Assembly (NCBI RefSeq): GCF_001640025.1
Contig: NC_031671.1
Span: 868,001 to 932,000 of the forward strand
Direction of reading: 5' to 3'
From: Sugiyamaella lignohabitans
Lineage: Eukaryota > Ascomycota > Dipodascomycetes > Dipodascales > Trichomonascaceae
Length of the DNA: 64,000 nucleotides
The notes beneath the pieces are model-generated. The model made no database searches. It was not told where the DNA came from and saw only the letters and a program-made list of their open reading frames with translations. Below, piece by piece: positions 52,140 to 63,202 of this stretch (within the stretch, counting starts at the first letter, position 1; every line of letters starts with the position of its first letter). The position numbers and the translations under genes are program-made.

Positions 52140-55100
52140 ATGGATGAGTCGGAGATAGATCGTATCACAGAGGTAAGTCGTAGAAATGCACATGATATTA
52201 ACTTATAAGACTAACTATCTAGCTTGTTGAAACTCTGTATAGACCAAACAATGCCCCGGAGACAATTAGAAGCGTACAGTTCAAGCTCCATAGAATCCAA
52301 AAATCATCCAATGGGTGGGTCATTGCGAATAAACTCCTTGAATCGCCCTCTCCCAATTGTCAATTCTTTGGCGCTCAAACATTTATAGTGAAATTGAACG
52401 GTATTAACGTGAATACGCCAGATGTGGATCCGGATCAAATTATATACCAACTTGGGTATTGGCTCTCAGAAGTGAAAAGAAGGCAGTTTGCTCCTTTTGT
52501 CATAACAAAACTATTGTCGACCATTTCTATTTGTTTTATAAAGTTTCCAAAAAGATGGAAGGATTGCTTGTTATCAATAGTCGCTATTGTGTCATCTGGA
52601 CAGCCCATGATTACATTTGACGACAAAGATGTTGATCAACTTGGTTCTCAATTATTAGCACAGCTGTCCGCTGAAGACCTGAACCTAATACTCAGGTTTT
52701 GTAAAACTCTCCTTGATGACTACAAGTCAAACTCTGCATCGGACCTTAAAAATGCCGAGGTACAAGCGACTTTAATTAGCAACCTGCCATATTTTCTGAA
52801 GATCGCACAAATATCATTTATAGGGGTAGAGGGGGCAGGAGGAGTCAACTCGAGCGATAATAAGGTCGTTGAGCTATTGCTACAATGTTTGGAGACTACA
52901 TCTACATGGATAAATCATTTCCTTAAATATACCGAGGCTGAAGCACAGCTAAAACATTTCGTCCCTTGGTTTCTCACACATTTGGAAGCATCTTTCAGTC
53001 TGCAAGATGATTCTATATTTAAAGAAATATGTGATATGGTAGTTGAAATGTTTAGATACAATCAAAATGTCTGGGATAGATCTACTAGGGAGAGATTGTA
53101 CCAATTCACATTCAGTGTGTCTCCTACCATATTGCCTCCACTTTTGACCCTGACTGAAGGTCTAGATGATCGCAATATCTCCTACTGCAGACTGGTAATT
53201 TCGATTGCTGAGTTTCTCACCCCCAAGTATCTTCAAGATCCAGACAATAATGGGTCCTTCAAACAATTACTTGAGCTCTTGATTGCATTCTCTAGTATTC
53301 AGCCTACCCCTATGGTAGAGGACACCATGGCCATGGAAATACTCGAGTTTTGGAATGGCTTCGTAGAGGAAATTGTTGGTGGTGGGTATTTATCTAGTGA
53401 ACAACCTCAAACAGGCTATATAAATCAGATTATTGGCATCTACTGGAATAGGATAATGCTGCCACCAGATAACATCACTAACACGTGGGAAAAAGACACT
53501 TGGCAGGAATTTTTAAGTTTTCGTCGTGACTTTTGCGACTTCCTTGAACTGGCTTATCCCATTGTAAGCAGTAAATTATTTGGATTACTCGTCAACAGTA
53601 TAGTGGAAAATATTCAACAGTCACATAAGACAGATGGGACGAGAGACCCATCCTCAATGAACTGGAGGCAAATAGAATGCTCTTTATACTGCTTAAATGG
53701 ATTGTCAGAAATGATTGGAACATCGGGAGACGAGTATTCCACTGTCCAACTAGTGTTCAACTCATCCCTATGGGAGGATTTATCATCTTGCAACAGTCTA
53801 CGTGTTCGCCAAACTGCCGTCAGCCTGATTGGTTCTTTCGATACTTTCTTTGAACGCCCAGAAGGTCAGCCATATTTGACCACCACTCTTAGCTATCTGT
53901 TTAAATCATTGTCGATCCCAGATCTATCCTTGACGGCATCAAGATCTATTCAAAAACTATGCGCCTCAAGTAGAAAACACCTTGTCTCTCTGTTACCAAC
54001 CTTAATGGATCTATACTGCTCTCGCCAATACTACAAAACAACAGGAACTGTTGCTCACGAACGAACGGTTAACGCAATTGCGTGTGTCATCCAAGCGCTG
54101 GATAATCTTGAAGAAAAGGCACAATATGCAGACCGTCTAGTGTCTATTCTTGTAGAACAACTTCCAGTTACAATTGAAAACAAATCTCAGTTGACTGACC
54201 CTGAGGTCATGCTCCTGGTTGTATCTTTACTTAAGTGCATAGTGAACATTGGCAAAGGACTACGTATTCCTGAAGAGACAGCTAGCCCAAACAGGGAGGA
54301 ATTGCAGTCACTAGCTACATTTTGGAATACATATTCATCTTCCACAAGGGAAAAAATAGTTGGCACAATCCAGTGGTTGACAATGGATGCAATTCCTTTT
54401 AGTCAGGATCCGCAAATATGTGAGGTGTGCTGCGATATCTTCAAATCCGGGTTTTCAGAAATTGTACCAAATCCGTTTGTTTTTGATCCGGATACTATCC
54501 TTACTTTTATCTCAGCCAAACATCAATATGGCCCGCCAACGTGTTATACGACCCTAATAGAGCTGTCGTCGTGTCTCGTCACTTCGAGTTCCGTTGGAGA
54601 ATCTACTTTGGCGACAGAATATATCTCGGAGCTGTTACAAACGTTTTTCTCAAGTACGCATGAGAATGATTATGAGCCAGACATTCAGATAGGAAATATG
54701 CAATTATTGACTCAGATATATAGTCACTACCCAGATAGTTTTCTATCAAACCAATCAGCATTGCCTTTCCTCATTGGATTTGCTACAGAGATGTTGGCTT
54801 CCAACGATAGGTTCGTTATCCGAGCTACATCAAAATTCTGGACAACTGTCATTACAAAAGACAATGCACGAAACGAAACGTCGCGTACACGGAGATCGGA
54901 GATACTACACTCTGCGGGACCTCTAATTGTGGATAAGGTGGTCGGCAAAATATCAGGCGAGGCTATACGCAGTGATTTGGAGTGTTATACCGACGTTATT
55001 AAAAAGCTTGTTAACAAGTATCCACTCGAGTCAAAACCGTGGTTTGTCAATTCGATTATCAATAATCCACGGCCAGACCTTGCAAAACAAGATCTCAGTT

Positions 55101-55210
55101 TGCGAACGCGCTTTCTCACGAAAATATTCAATCTACGAGGAAGCAGGGAAACAAACGAGGTTGTCAAGAACTTTTGGAGTGATTGCAAAGGCATTGCTAA
55201 TTATACATGA
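52140..55210 (+). CDS. KAP122: Karyopherin Kap122/Pdr6-like importin, two exons
   Basis: Importin-beta family transport receptor; yeast Kap122 imports the TFIIA subunits Toa1/Toa2 and other cargo. Exon 1 is 52140-52172 (MDESEIDRITE) and exon 2 is 52223-55210. The 50-nt intron has GTAAGT, a GACTAAC branch and TAG. The 1006-aa product starts with the family pattern: helix LVETLYRPNN, then SVQFKLHRIQKSSNGWVIAN and CQFFGAQTFIVKLNG, the importin N-terminal repeat region. The rest is all-helical HEAT-type sequence, with typical stretches LFKSLSIPDLSLTASRSIQKLC and FVIRATSKFWTTVI. A relation to Mtr10/transportin-SR or importin-13 is possible because these are close relatives; the N-terminus and length favour Kap122. 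Confidence 0.88.
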
Positions 55211-55608
55211 GTAGTGATTTCCTACCGAGATAGCGGGAACCAGCTCGATGGTATAGTGGCACCCTGTATATACAAAACGATAAGCATGGTTCCAATAGTT
55301 TTGATTTACTACTACCTGATGAAGAGAATCTGATGTTTTATATCAGATGAAATACAGAATGGTATTTGAAAGGGAGACTGATGGGCATTGTAAGTTACAT
55401 AATCGTCAATGAGCTAGCAAATGACGGCTCTAACGACTAGTGGCTATTAGCTTACGCCATCCTATGTCGCATTATATCCTTAGAAATTCATATCTGGAAT
55501 GGTGACCAGGTTAAACACAACCAGGAGAGCCGTCTTGCCAGGTATGTGAACAAGATCAGGGAATGTCTAAGTTTAGATGATGTAATAAATATATGAATAG
55601 AAGAGTCT
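55211..55608. other. Convergent KAP122/MAK32 3' region
   Basis: About 398 bp between two convergent stop codons. No gene or structured RNA is recognised. Confidence 0.5.
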
Positions 55609-56709
55609 CTAGCTTGGCAGTTCCGAACGTTGCCGGTACCGCGCTATACGTGTAGAAATGGTTTCTCCGTTCCAAATCTCGTTGCCATCTTGATCTTTTC
55701 CTAGAATTGGGAGGCCTATTTGCTCTATAACAAGGCCAGCAGCCACATTTCCATAGACAGCAGCTTCAACAATGTCTCCTCCAGAGATGACATACCCAGT
55801 TGCAAATCCACCCACGAAAGAATTGCCCCCACCAGTAGGATCTATAACTCTATAATCTTCATTGGCTGGGTTGTGATATGCTGGGAACCATTTATATGGT
55901 TGCCGATTGCTGATATCGGTGTAGCACACAAGACAACCAAGGGACCCACATCTCAATACAATCAGTTTGCACATATTACTATTGGTACCTGGTTCAATTC
56001 TGGAATCATTTAACGCATTGACAAATCTATCTACAACATCCTCTATGTCTTTCTTCGTCATGGGCTCAGCCAACCCAAAAAATTGGGCGGCTTCTTTTGC
56101 ATTAGGAGAAAATATCGAAACCAGGCCTGGTGATCTTAGTACTTTGATGCATTCGCCATATGTCTCAGGTTTGCACTCATCGGGAACAGGCTCCCAAATA
56201 ATAATAGCTCGAGGATCATAGTTACTGGCATCAACAATATGACGTGTGAGCTCCTCACACCGGTTAGGAGAACAAATAAGATGAAATGACTTGGATTTTA
56301 TCAATGGGGGGTTCGCAATAATATCAGCAGCTGTAATCCTGAGTTTTGGAGCCAGGTATTTGAATAGCCTTTCTTCGTTATCAGCGTACTGATTCCATCC
56401 ACGTGTCGTCAATCGGCTGGCATCAGAACGCAAAACAACACCTGTCTGCCACCTTTCTATCTCTTCTCGAACAGATCCTGGAAAGTCGGATCCCATATCT
56501 ACAATCCACCCCACTTTCTGCGATTCCGTAGGCGATGGTAAGAAAAGTCTCGCACCAATGGCGCCAAAAGTTCCTGCACCTCCAATTACGTTATACACAG
56601 ACGGAGCATCAGTGAAGTGAATTTCATCTATAATGAACATGCCCAGCGAGGTGAACACAGGCGTAACGTCTTCTCTCCGCATACTCTCCCCCATTCTGCT
56701 GGATGGCAT
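55609..56709 (-). CDS. MAK32: Mak32-like PfkB-family protein
   Basis: Member of the ribokinase/PfkB sugar-kinase fold. In S. cerevisiae, MAK32 is needed for maintenance of the killer dsRNA; its substrate is unknown. The 366-aa product begins with FTSLGMFIIDEIHF, then YNVIGGAGTFGAIGARLF (family sugar-binding GG motif), a middle segment RAIIIWEPVPDECKPE, SIFSPNAKEAAQFFG and the C-terminal anion-hole motif VIDPTGGGNSFVGGFATGY. Where active PfkB kinases have GAGD, this protein has GGGN, so the catalytic base is Asn. An open frame on the same strand further upstream (to 56878) overlaps the 5' end but is out of frame and not convincing. Confidence 0.88.
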   Translation of the reverse strand: MPSSRMGESMRREDVTPVFTSLGMFIIDEIHFTDAPSVYNVIGGAGTFGAIGARLFLPSPTESQKVGWIVDMGSDFPGSVREEIERWQTGVVLRSDASRLTTRGWNQYADNEERLFKYLAPKLRITAADIIANPPLIKSKSFHLICSPNRCEELTRHIVDASNYDPRAIIIWEPVPDECKPETYGECIKVLRSPGLVSIFSPNAKEAAQFFGLAEPMTKKDIEDVVDRFVNALNDSRIEPGTNSNMCKLIVLRCGSLGCLVCYTDISNRQPYKWFPAYHNPANEDYRVIDPTGGGNSFVGGFATGYVISGGDIVEAAVYGNVAAGLVIEQIGLPILGKDQDGNEIWNGETISTRIARYRQRSELPS

Positions 56710-57145
56710 GATAGCGTCTTGCGAGTGAACTGATGATGGGAAGGAAATAAAAACTAGGGTTAGGCTGAAGAACTAGACTACCGTCGGTCGACTCCTGATC
56801 CAGACTGTAGAATCCATAGGAAATCCATCGCTCTGGAATTCCTGATGGCCATGTGCTGATTTCGTAAAGATTCACCATCCTGATATATGTGAATTCGATT
56901 CAAGGAGATATATAACCATGCTTATCAGGGCAGTCAGTCATGCAGGGCCTGCATGACTGCTGCTCAGCTATGTACTATGTCTTTCATCATACATTTAGTC
57001 CTCTAAACTGCATTAAAATGCAAGAGAGAAAATAGTAAACAGTCTCGGCAAGTTGTAAGATAAATGACATCTATTAACAGGGAAAATTTTTTACTCTTAG
57101 AGTTTCGTTTATGCTACATAAAGTGAGTGTTTACAGATATTGTTA
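56710..57145. other. MAK32 promoter / NUP116 3' flank
   Basis: About 436 bp between two minus-strand genes. It contains a perfect inverted pair around the words CAGGGCCTGCATGACTGC near 56943, but no gene. Confidence 0.4.
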
Positions 57146-60100
57146 CTACGACTCAGCAGAGGGGTCGATTTTGAATACCCAGGTTCCAGTCTCCTTATCC
57201 CATGACACGAATGTTGTGAATTTGAGGTTTTTGAGTCTCTGGAGGTGTTTATCGTAGAGAGGGTGGTTCGGGTCTTTGACTGGCTCACGTGTATCCTTAG
57301 TCATGATCCACACTCCTTCTAGCGAGATGGTAGCTTTGACATTCAGCTCGCTACCAGGAGCAGGCTTGCTTGACGTGTCAGGATAAATAACGCAAGACTT
57401 TTTCCCAAAAATAACAATTCGACCAGGAATCTGCTTGAACACGCTTGAGTATTGACTTAGGTCAATTGGCACATCAAAACGAACGAAACCAAATCCCTTA
57501 CGACCAACTGTAAAGTTCTTTACACCCTCCAGCTCCTTAAGAGACATATGGTCGAGTTTTTCTTGTGATGGAGATATCCAGTAGCCGTGTTCATCGACAA
57601 TCTCATTATCAGGAAGAACAGGTTTTGGCTTTGCAGGTGCACTAGCCGTTGTGGCACTATCATTAGCTACGCCATTATTATTCATTCCTCGGTTAAAGGG
57701 CTTTTCAGGAGATACCGACGTTCTAAGTGCTCCATTAGGCGAAGGAGTACCAGGAATGGTGGTCTCACTCAGGTCAAGACTGGCAATGCTGCCGGGCAGA
57801 ACTGAAGTGTTCGAGGGGCCTGGTGTCAACAACTGACTAGACTCATCTGCCACAGAACGGCCATCGGTCAAAAGGAGACTGTTGTTAGGTGTGCGCTTCC
57901 TGTCAATAATAAGCCTTCTAACGCTGGATCCATGGGGCGAGAATGCATTGGAGGAGAGAATAGCTTCATCCGCATGCAAGCTATAGACACTGTTTGCAAC
58001 AGCATTTGGACTGTTGGATCCCGTACGAGTGAGCTTACCAAGAGTCCTATCACCGTTAATACTGTCATCAGCACCAGTTGCTGAGCTGCCCATAATAGAA
58101 GAGCGATTACCTGGAGACCCGGATCCAACATGTCGTGGACGAGGTGAGAACAATGGCTTAGGTGCAAGCTTGTATGCAGAAACTATGCCTTGCTTCTTTC
58201 TATTAGATGAAGGGGTTGTGGATAGAGGGGTGGCGACAGGAGTTCCTGGCTGTGATTGAGCTTGCTGCCCATTAACACTAGTAAACAGGGGGTTGTTCCC
58301 ATATGGATTTTGGTCAACAGACGCAAGTAGTTGACTGTTGTTGAGCTGGGTTGCACCTGTACTACCACTAAGTGACAAGCCGCCATTCGTGGAAGCATTT
58401 GATGGTTGAGAAAACAGCGAAGGCTTGGCGGCCTGGCCAAAAAGGGAGGTACCTTGCTGCTGAGCCGATGTATTACCAGCCAAACCAAACCTTGGGGTAG
58501 TATCATTAGGAGCTCCAAAGGTTCCACGAGTTCCTAGAGGATTATTAGCACCTCCAAATAATCCTGTAGTTGGTTTGGCAGTTGCGGCAGGAGCTGTACC
58601 AAACAACGAAGGCTTAGCAGAATTTGCACCACCATCAACCCCAAAACTACCAGTTGCAGTTGCTCCAGGAGTAGAACCACCAAATAGTCCACTAGTAGCA
58701 GGAGCAGTGGTTGTGGCACCACCTCCAAACAAACTACCAGCTGGCTTAGCTGCGTTTGAAAAAAGGCCGCCAGTCGTGGCCCCAGTATTCTGCTGGTTGT
58801 TTGCAGCACCAAAACCGCCAAATGGACTTGCTGTATTACTAGTGGCATTGTTGTTACTTTGACCGAATAGTCCTGTGCCTGATGTACCCGTGGCACCACC
58901 AGCTGTGTTATTCTGGCCAAACAAGCCGGTTCCCGTATTAGTATTCTGAGAACTTGTGTTTCCAAACAGTCCACTACCTCCAGTATTAGCAGTATTGGTT
59001 TGGCCGAACAAGCCAGTACCAGTGTTTGTAGTACTTTGGCCAAATGGAGAAGTGGTGGTGGTGTTAGTAGTGCCAGAATTCCCAAATCCAAAAGCTGGTT
59101 TGTTTTGCTGTTGAGTAGCGGTGCCACCGAAACCACCAAATCCTGAGGAAGCTGCAGGGGCATTGGTGGTGCTGCTAGCACTACCAAAAGGAGACGATGT
59201 ATTTGTATTATTGGCACCAAATAGTCCTGTACCAGTGTTGCCCGCATTATTGTTTTGACCAAAAAGGCCACCACTTGTATTATTAGTAGTGGTACCAAAT
59301 GGTGAAGTGGTGGCGGTATTATTAGTCGCCCCGAATCCACCAAAAGCAGGTTTTGCAGCCTGTTGCCCGAACAATCCACCACCTGTATTAGTAGTCGAGT
59401 TATTGTTTGCGCCAAAAGTTGAGCCGAAAGGGGATGTAGAGTTGGTGTTGGTATTAGTACCAAAACCACCACTCGAACCAAAGGCGCCAGTGTTGGATGT
59501 ACCTCCAAAAGCATTGTTAGTAGTGGTAGCAGTGTTGGAACCAAACATACCACCAGTGGCAGTAGCGGGCTTAGCACCAAACAATGAGCTTTGTGTACCA
59601 GTAGATGCGCCAAAAGGACTGGTGGCTGTGTTATTATTAGTAGAGCCAAAAAGACCAGTACCGGTATTGGTAGCATTATTAGTAGCACCAAATGGACTGG
59701 TATTGGTAGCACCAAACATAGAGCCCCCCGTGTTGCTCGTCTGTCCAAAAGGCGAGCTATTATTCAATGTAGATCCAAATACGCCACCACTAGTTCCAGT
59801 ATTAGCACCACCGTTTCCAAAGCGACGACTTTGTTGATAATCCTGATACCTCAATTCCTTTATGTGTTAGTAGGGAATCAAATTTACTCGAAATTTTCTG
59901 TCCATTCAAGCCATTAACTGTCAATTGGAAACAGCTCGTGGGGCCACAGTTTAACTGCACAATCTTATGATTGCCATAGCGATGGTTAAACTTATGGAGC
60001 TTTAAACTATATATACGCAGGACTAATTCAATAATTGGTCCATTGTAGATATAATATCGTATACTTACCTCAAACGAAAAGTTTTGGTACTGAGGCATTG

Positions 60101-60641
60101 ATGTAATACTTTGATAATAATTGGACATATTGGCCTTTGTTGTATCTTTTTCTGAAAAAGGTTCAAAAGGAACAACGGAAGTTCCCTGGTTCTGGTTGTT
60201 ATTGGCAGATGATCCAAAACTAGTAGCAGCCGTCGACTGGCCAAAAGGTGAACTGTTTGTAGCCGTGTTCGAGAACCCGCCAAACCCAGTTGTAGGCTTA
60301 GTCGCTCCGAAAAGACCTCCGCTGGCACCAGTATTGGCTTGTCCAAATGGCGAAGTAGAGCTGGCATTGTTAGCGGAATTTGCAGAACCGAAAACATTGG
60401 ATGTTTGTCCTGAGGTGGATGAACCAAACAAACCACCTCCGGAGTTATTGGTAGTTTGACCAAACAGACCAGTGCCACCAGTAGAGCTAGCAGCCTGACC
60501 AAAAGGCGAAGTTGCCTGACCTGTAGTACTAGAGCCGAAGGCACCAGTACTAGGACTAGATCCAAACAATCCACCCGATCCTGTCGTGTTGGTAGTATTT
60601 GAGGTACCAAATCCTCCTACGCGGTTGGTGTTACCAAACAT
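57146..60641 (-). CDS. NUP116: FG nucleoporin, Nup116/Nup100 type, two exons
   Basis: Central-channel and cytoplasmic-side nucleoporin of the nuclear pore, binding karyopherins through FG repeats. Exons are 60069-60641 and 57146-59857. The intron, 59858-60068 (211 nt), has GTAAGT, a TACTAAC branch and AAG. The product is 1094 aa (yeast Nup116 is 1113 aa). Dozens of GLFG, SPFG and FGG repeats fill residues 1-140 and 205-680. Between them lies the GLEBS motif (NYYQSITSMPQYQNFSFEEL, then RYQDYQQSRRFG), which binds Gle2/Rae1 and is split exactly by the intron. The C-terminal Nup98-type domain starts NEIVDEHGYWISPS and ends GTWVFKIDPSAES with no HFS cleavage site, so it is not autoprocessed, unlike Nup145N/Nup98. 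The first ATG is at 60641; a TTG lies 9 nt upstream. Confidence 0.93.
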
Positions 60642-61263
60642 TGCAGACAACGTAATAGGACGTCCTTCGTACTAAACTGAAATCACAGCTCAACCCCAAT
60701 TACTTGTTGAGTGGATTCAATGCAATTGAAATCAGCTTGTTGAAATTAACTTAGGTTTGACTCAAAATTTTGTCTCCCTCAATAGCACAGTCGATGCTCA
60801 ACTTCTGAACAAAAAAGCGCTCGCTGACTAGTCACAACAGAACGCTAAAGAATTTTTGCTCTCTCTAAACAATATAAGCAATTAATTGCCAAATGTAATA
60901 TGCTAGGCTTGTATAGTAAAAAAGGTTGTTAATAGCCTCCCTACCAAGCACTCACACTCTATTTACCAATCGTGGTGTGGTGAGTGAGTGAGTATGTGGT
61001 GCTAGTGGCTGTAGTCTGCATCAAAAGTTTATTCAACTTCCTTGGGATTCACAGCCGCACAGTTACCCGGAGGTGTTTGAGTGGGTTTTAAGTTGGTGTG
61101 CCAACGCAAGGCCCAGTCTGATAAACTGTGAGTTGGGAGTTAATGAGAGATAATTAGTATAGGCATAAAAATATATCATTTCGCGACGTGAACGCGTGTG
61201 ACAATCATCTTCAAAGTTTGATCCGTAAGCCTAATACAAGAAAAAAATAAGGGATCAATAACA
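60642..61263. other. Divergent NUP116/RAD27 promoter region
   Basis: About 620 bp between divergent starts, with ACGCGT at 61192-61197 close to RAD27 and AGCCGCA at 61053-61059. Confidence 0.55.
61192..61197. promoter_or_regulatory. MCB cell-cycle box (ACGCGT) before RAD27
   Basis: ACGCGT lies 67 bp before the RAD27 ATG, with TCGCGA a few bases further upstream at 61181-61186. In yeast the MBF factor binds ACGCGT to activate DNA-synthesis genes at G1/S, including RAD27. Use here is inferred. Confidence 0.6.
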
Positions 61264-62553
61264 ATGGGTATCAAAGGTAAGCATGAAATTTTAAAAATCA
61301 AATCCATGATTTCCATATAATAAAAGGATACTAACTTCAAAGGTTTATACAAGGTGATCTCGGACAATGCTCCACTGGCAGTGCGCAACGTTGAATTTAA
61401 GAGTCTCAGCGGGCGAAAAGTTGCAATTGATGCGTAAGTACTAGTTTGTCGAAACCGAGTATCAAAGAGTTTTTAGTGATGAATCATCAACCAAATCTAA
61501 CTAATAATGAGATCAATGTCACTATATCAATTTCTAATCGCAGTTCGTCAACAAGATGGACAGCAACTGACAAATGAAGATGGAGAAACGACCAGTCATC
61601 TGATTGGTATCTTTTATCGAACACTAAAGATTGTTGAGAACGGAATCAAGCCAGTATATGTATTTGATGGTAAACCGCCAGAAATGAAAGGCAGTGAACT
61701 TGCAAAGAGATTAGTACGCCGTGAAGAAGCAGAAAAACAGGCTGCGGAGCTCAAAGAAACAGGTACTGCGGAAGATGTGTCAAGATTTGAACGAAGAACT
61801 GTACGAGTCAGTAAAGAGCAGAATGAAGAAGCCCAGAAGTTATTGAAACTGATGGGCATTCCATTTGTACTTGCCCCAGGAGAGGCAGAGGCTCAATGTG
61901 CAGCCCTAGCTGCTGCTGATAAAGTTTTCGCATCTGCCTCCGAAGATATGGATACTTTGACATTTGGCACACCCTTTCTTCTCCGACATCTGACAGCTTC
62001 GGATCAGAAGAAGATGCCAATCGCCGAAGTAAACCTCAAAAAGGCTATGGAAGGACTCGAGATGTCAAAGGACGAGTTTATTGATTTATGTATATTACTT
62101 GGATGTGATTACTGCGATCCCATCCGTGGCGTGGGCCCTACTACTGCACTAAAACTAATCCAAGAACACCGATCGATTGAGAAGATTAAAGCTGCACTTG
62201 CTAGCAAAGAAAGCAGCAAAGTCCAGATCCCTGATGACTGGCCGTACGAAGAAGTACGCAAATTATTTCACAGTCCAGATGTTATGCCACCGTCCGAGAT
62301 TGATCTAAAATGGGGAGTTCCTGATGTGGAGGGCCTCGTTGATTTTCTCGTCAAAGAGAAGGGCTTCTCAGAAGACCGTGTTCGAAATGCTGCCGCAAAG
62401 CTCACCAAAGGTGCCAAATCTACGCCACAGGGCCGTCTAACAGACTTTTTCAAGCCCAAACCAGTTGACCCTGCCAAGGCTGCCGAAATGGCCAAGCGTA
62501 AAAAGGCAGCAGCTGCTGCTGATAATAAGGTCAAAAAGAAAGCTAGAAAATAG
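61264..62553 (+). CDS. RAD27: Flap endonuclease 1 (FEN1), three exons
   Basis: Removes 5' flaps in Okazaki-fragment maturation and long-patch base-excision repair in the nucleus. Exons are 61264-61276 (13 nt, MGIK plus one base), 61343-61433 and 61512-62553. Introns are 66 and 78 nt, with GTAAGC and GTAAGT donors, CTAAC branches and AAG/GAG acceptors. The product is 381 aa (yeast 382 aa). It begins [15 protein letters not shown]; Asp34 (VAIDAS) is the first metal ligand, the next acidic sites are [17 protein letters not shown] and [11 protein letters not shown], and the helix-hairpin-helix [19 protein letters not shown] follows. The PCNA-binding PIP box is QGRLTDFF near residue 339, and the C-terminus is Lys-rich. 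Without the first two exons the open frame starts too late and loses Asp34. Confidence 0.97.
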
Positions 62554-63202
62554 ACTATGAGTCTTCCCTTCACAATCCAGATGGCTTCCTCGAGCTGGAA
62601 TGGGGATGTCATTGCTCCTTCATCTTCTCTAATCTAACTTTATCTATGCTTCCAGCAATCTAGAAAGTGTGAGATAAGGGGCTGGCGCCCAGAAGTCTGT
62701 GCTTTCAGTCTGTCCATAACTGTCGATAGTTATGCAGGTAATGCCGATCCCCCTGAGTGTCGATCTGTGAAGATCCATGATCGAGAAGGCTAATGTACTC
62801 ATGTACAGTTTAAAACCTACAAGTAGAAAAAAAAGATTGGTCAGCTTTATACAAGTATGAGTCAAGTTGATTAAATTGGAGTGTGCAAACAAGTTAGCGT
62901 ACCTTTGTAAAGTGAATGAATAGGGGTTTTTTTTCTCAGGTTTTGTTTTCATTAACTAGATTTTCGGTTATCTTATCTTTTCCCTCACTAATATTATATT
63001 GATTAAGCAGTAACCCGTTATAACTTTGTCTACTGATTCTACCACTGGTATCAATCGACATCTATTGATGCTGGTCCTGCACAACACGATCTCAATTGTA
63101 GCCGTATGTCACGCGATGCGATGCGACAATCGAGGGGGATAGGCATGCAGTTATTGACTCACATTTTGATGGGACCCCGACCGCTTCGATAAAACACAAA
63201 CA
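62554..63202. other. RAD27-APN1 intergenic region
   Basis: Holds the RAD27 3' flank and the APN1 promoter. A minus-strand frame (62644-62952, 102 codons) includes FWAPAPYLTLSRLLEA near its end and a candidate GTACGC donor, but no family is recognised and no consistent splice gave a better product. It is not annotated as a gene. Confidence 0.4.

Noticed and set aside
56624..56878. 84-codon minus-strand frame at the MAK32 5' end
   Set aside because: Out of frame with MAK32, overlaps its start, and no splice consensus links it.
57587..60459. Several long open frames on both strands across NUP116
   Set aside because: They are shadows caused by the repetitive FG-repeat codons and show Val/Pro/Leu-rich nonsense composition.
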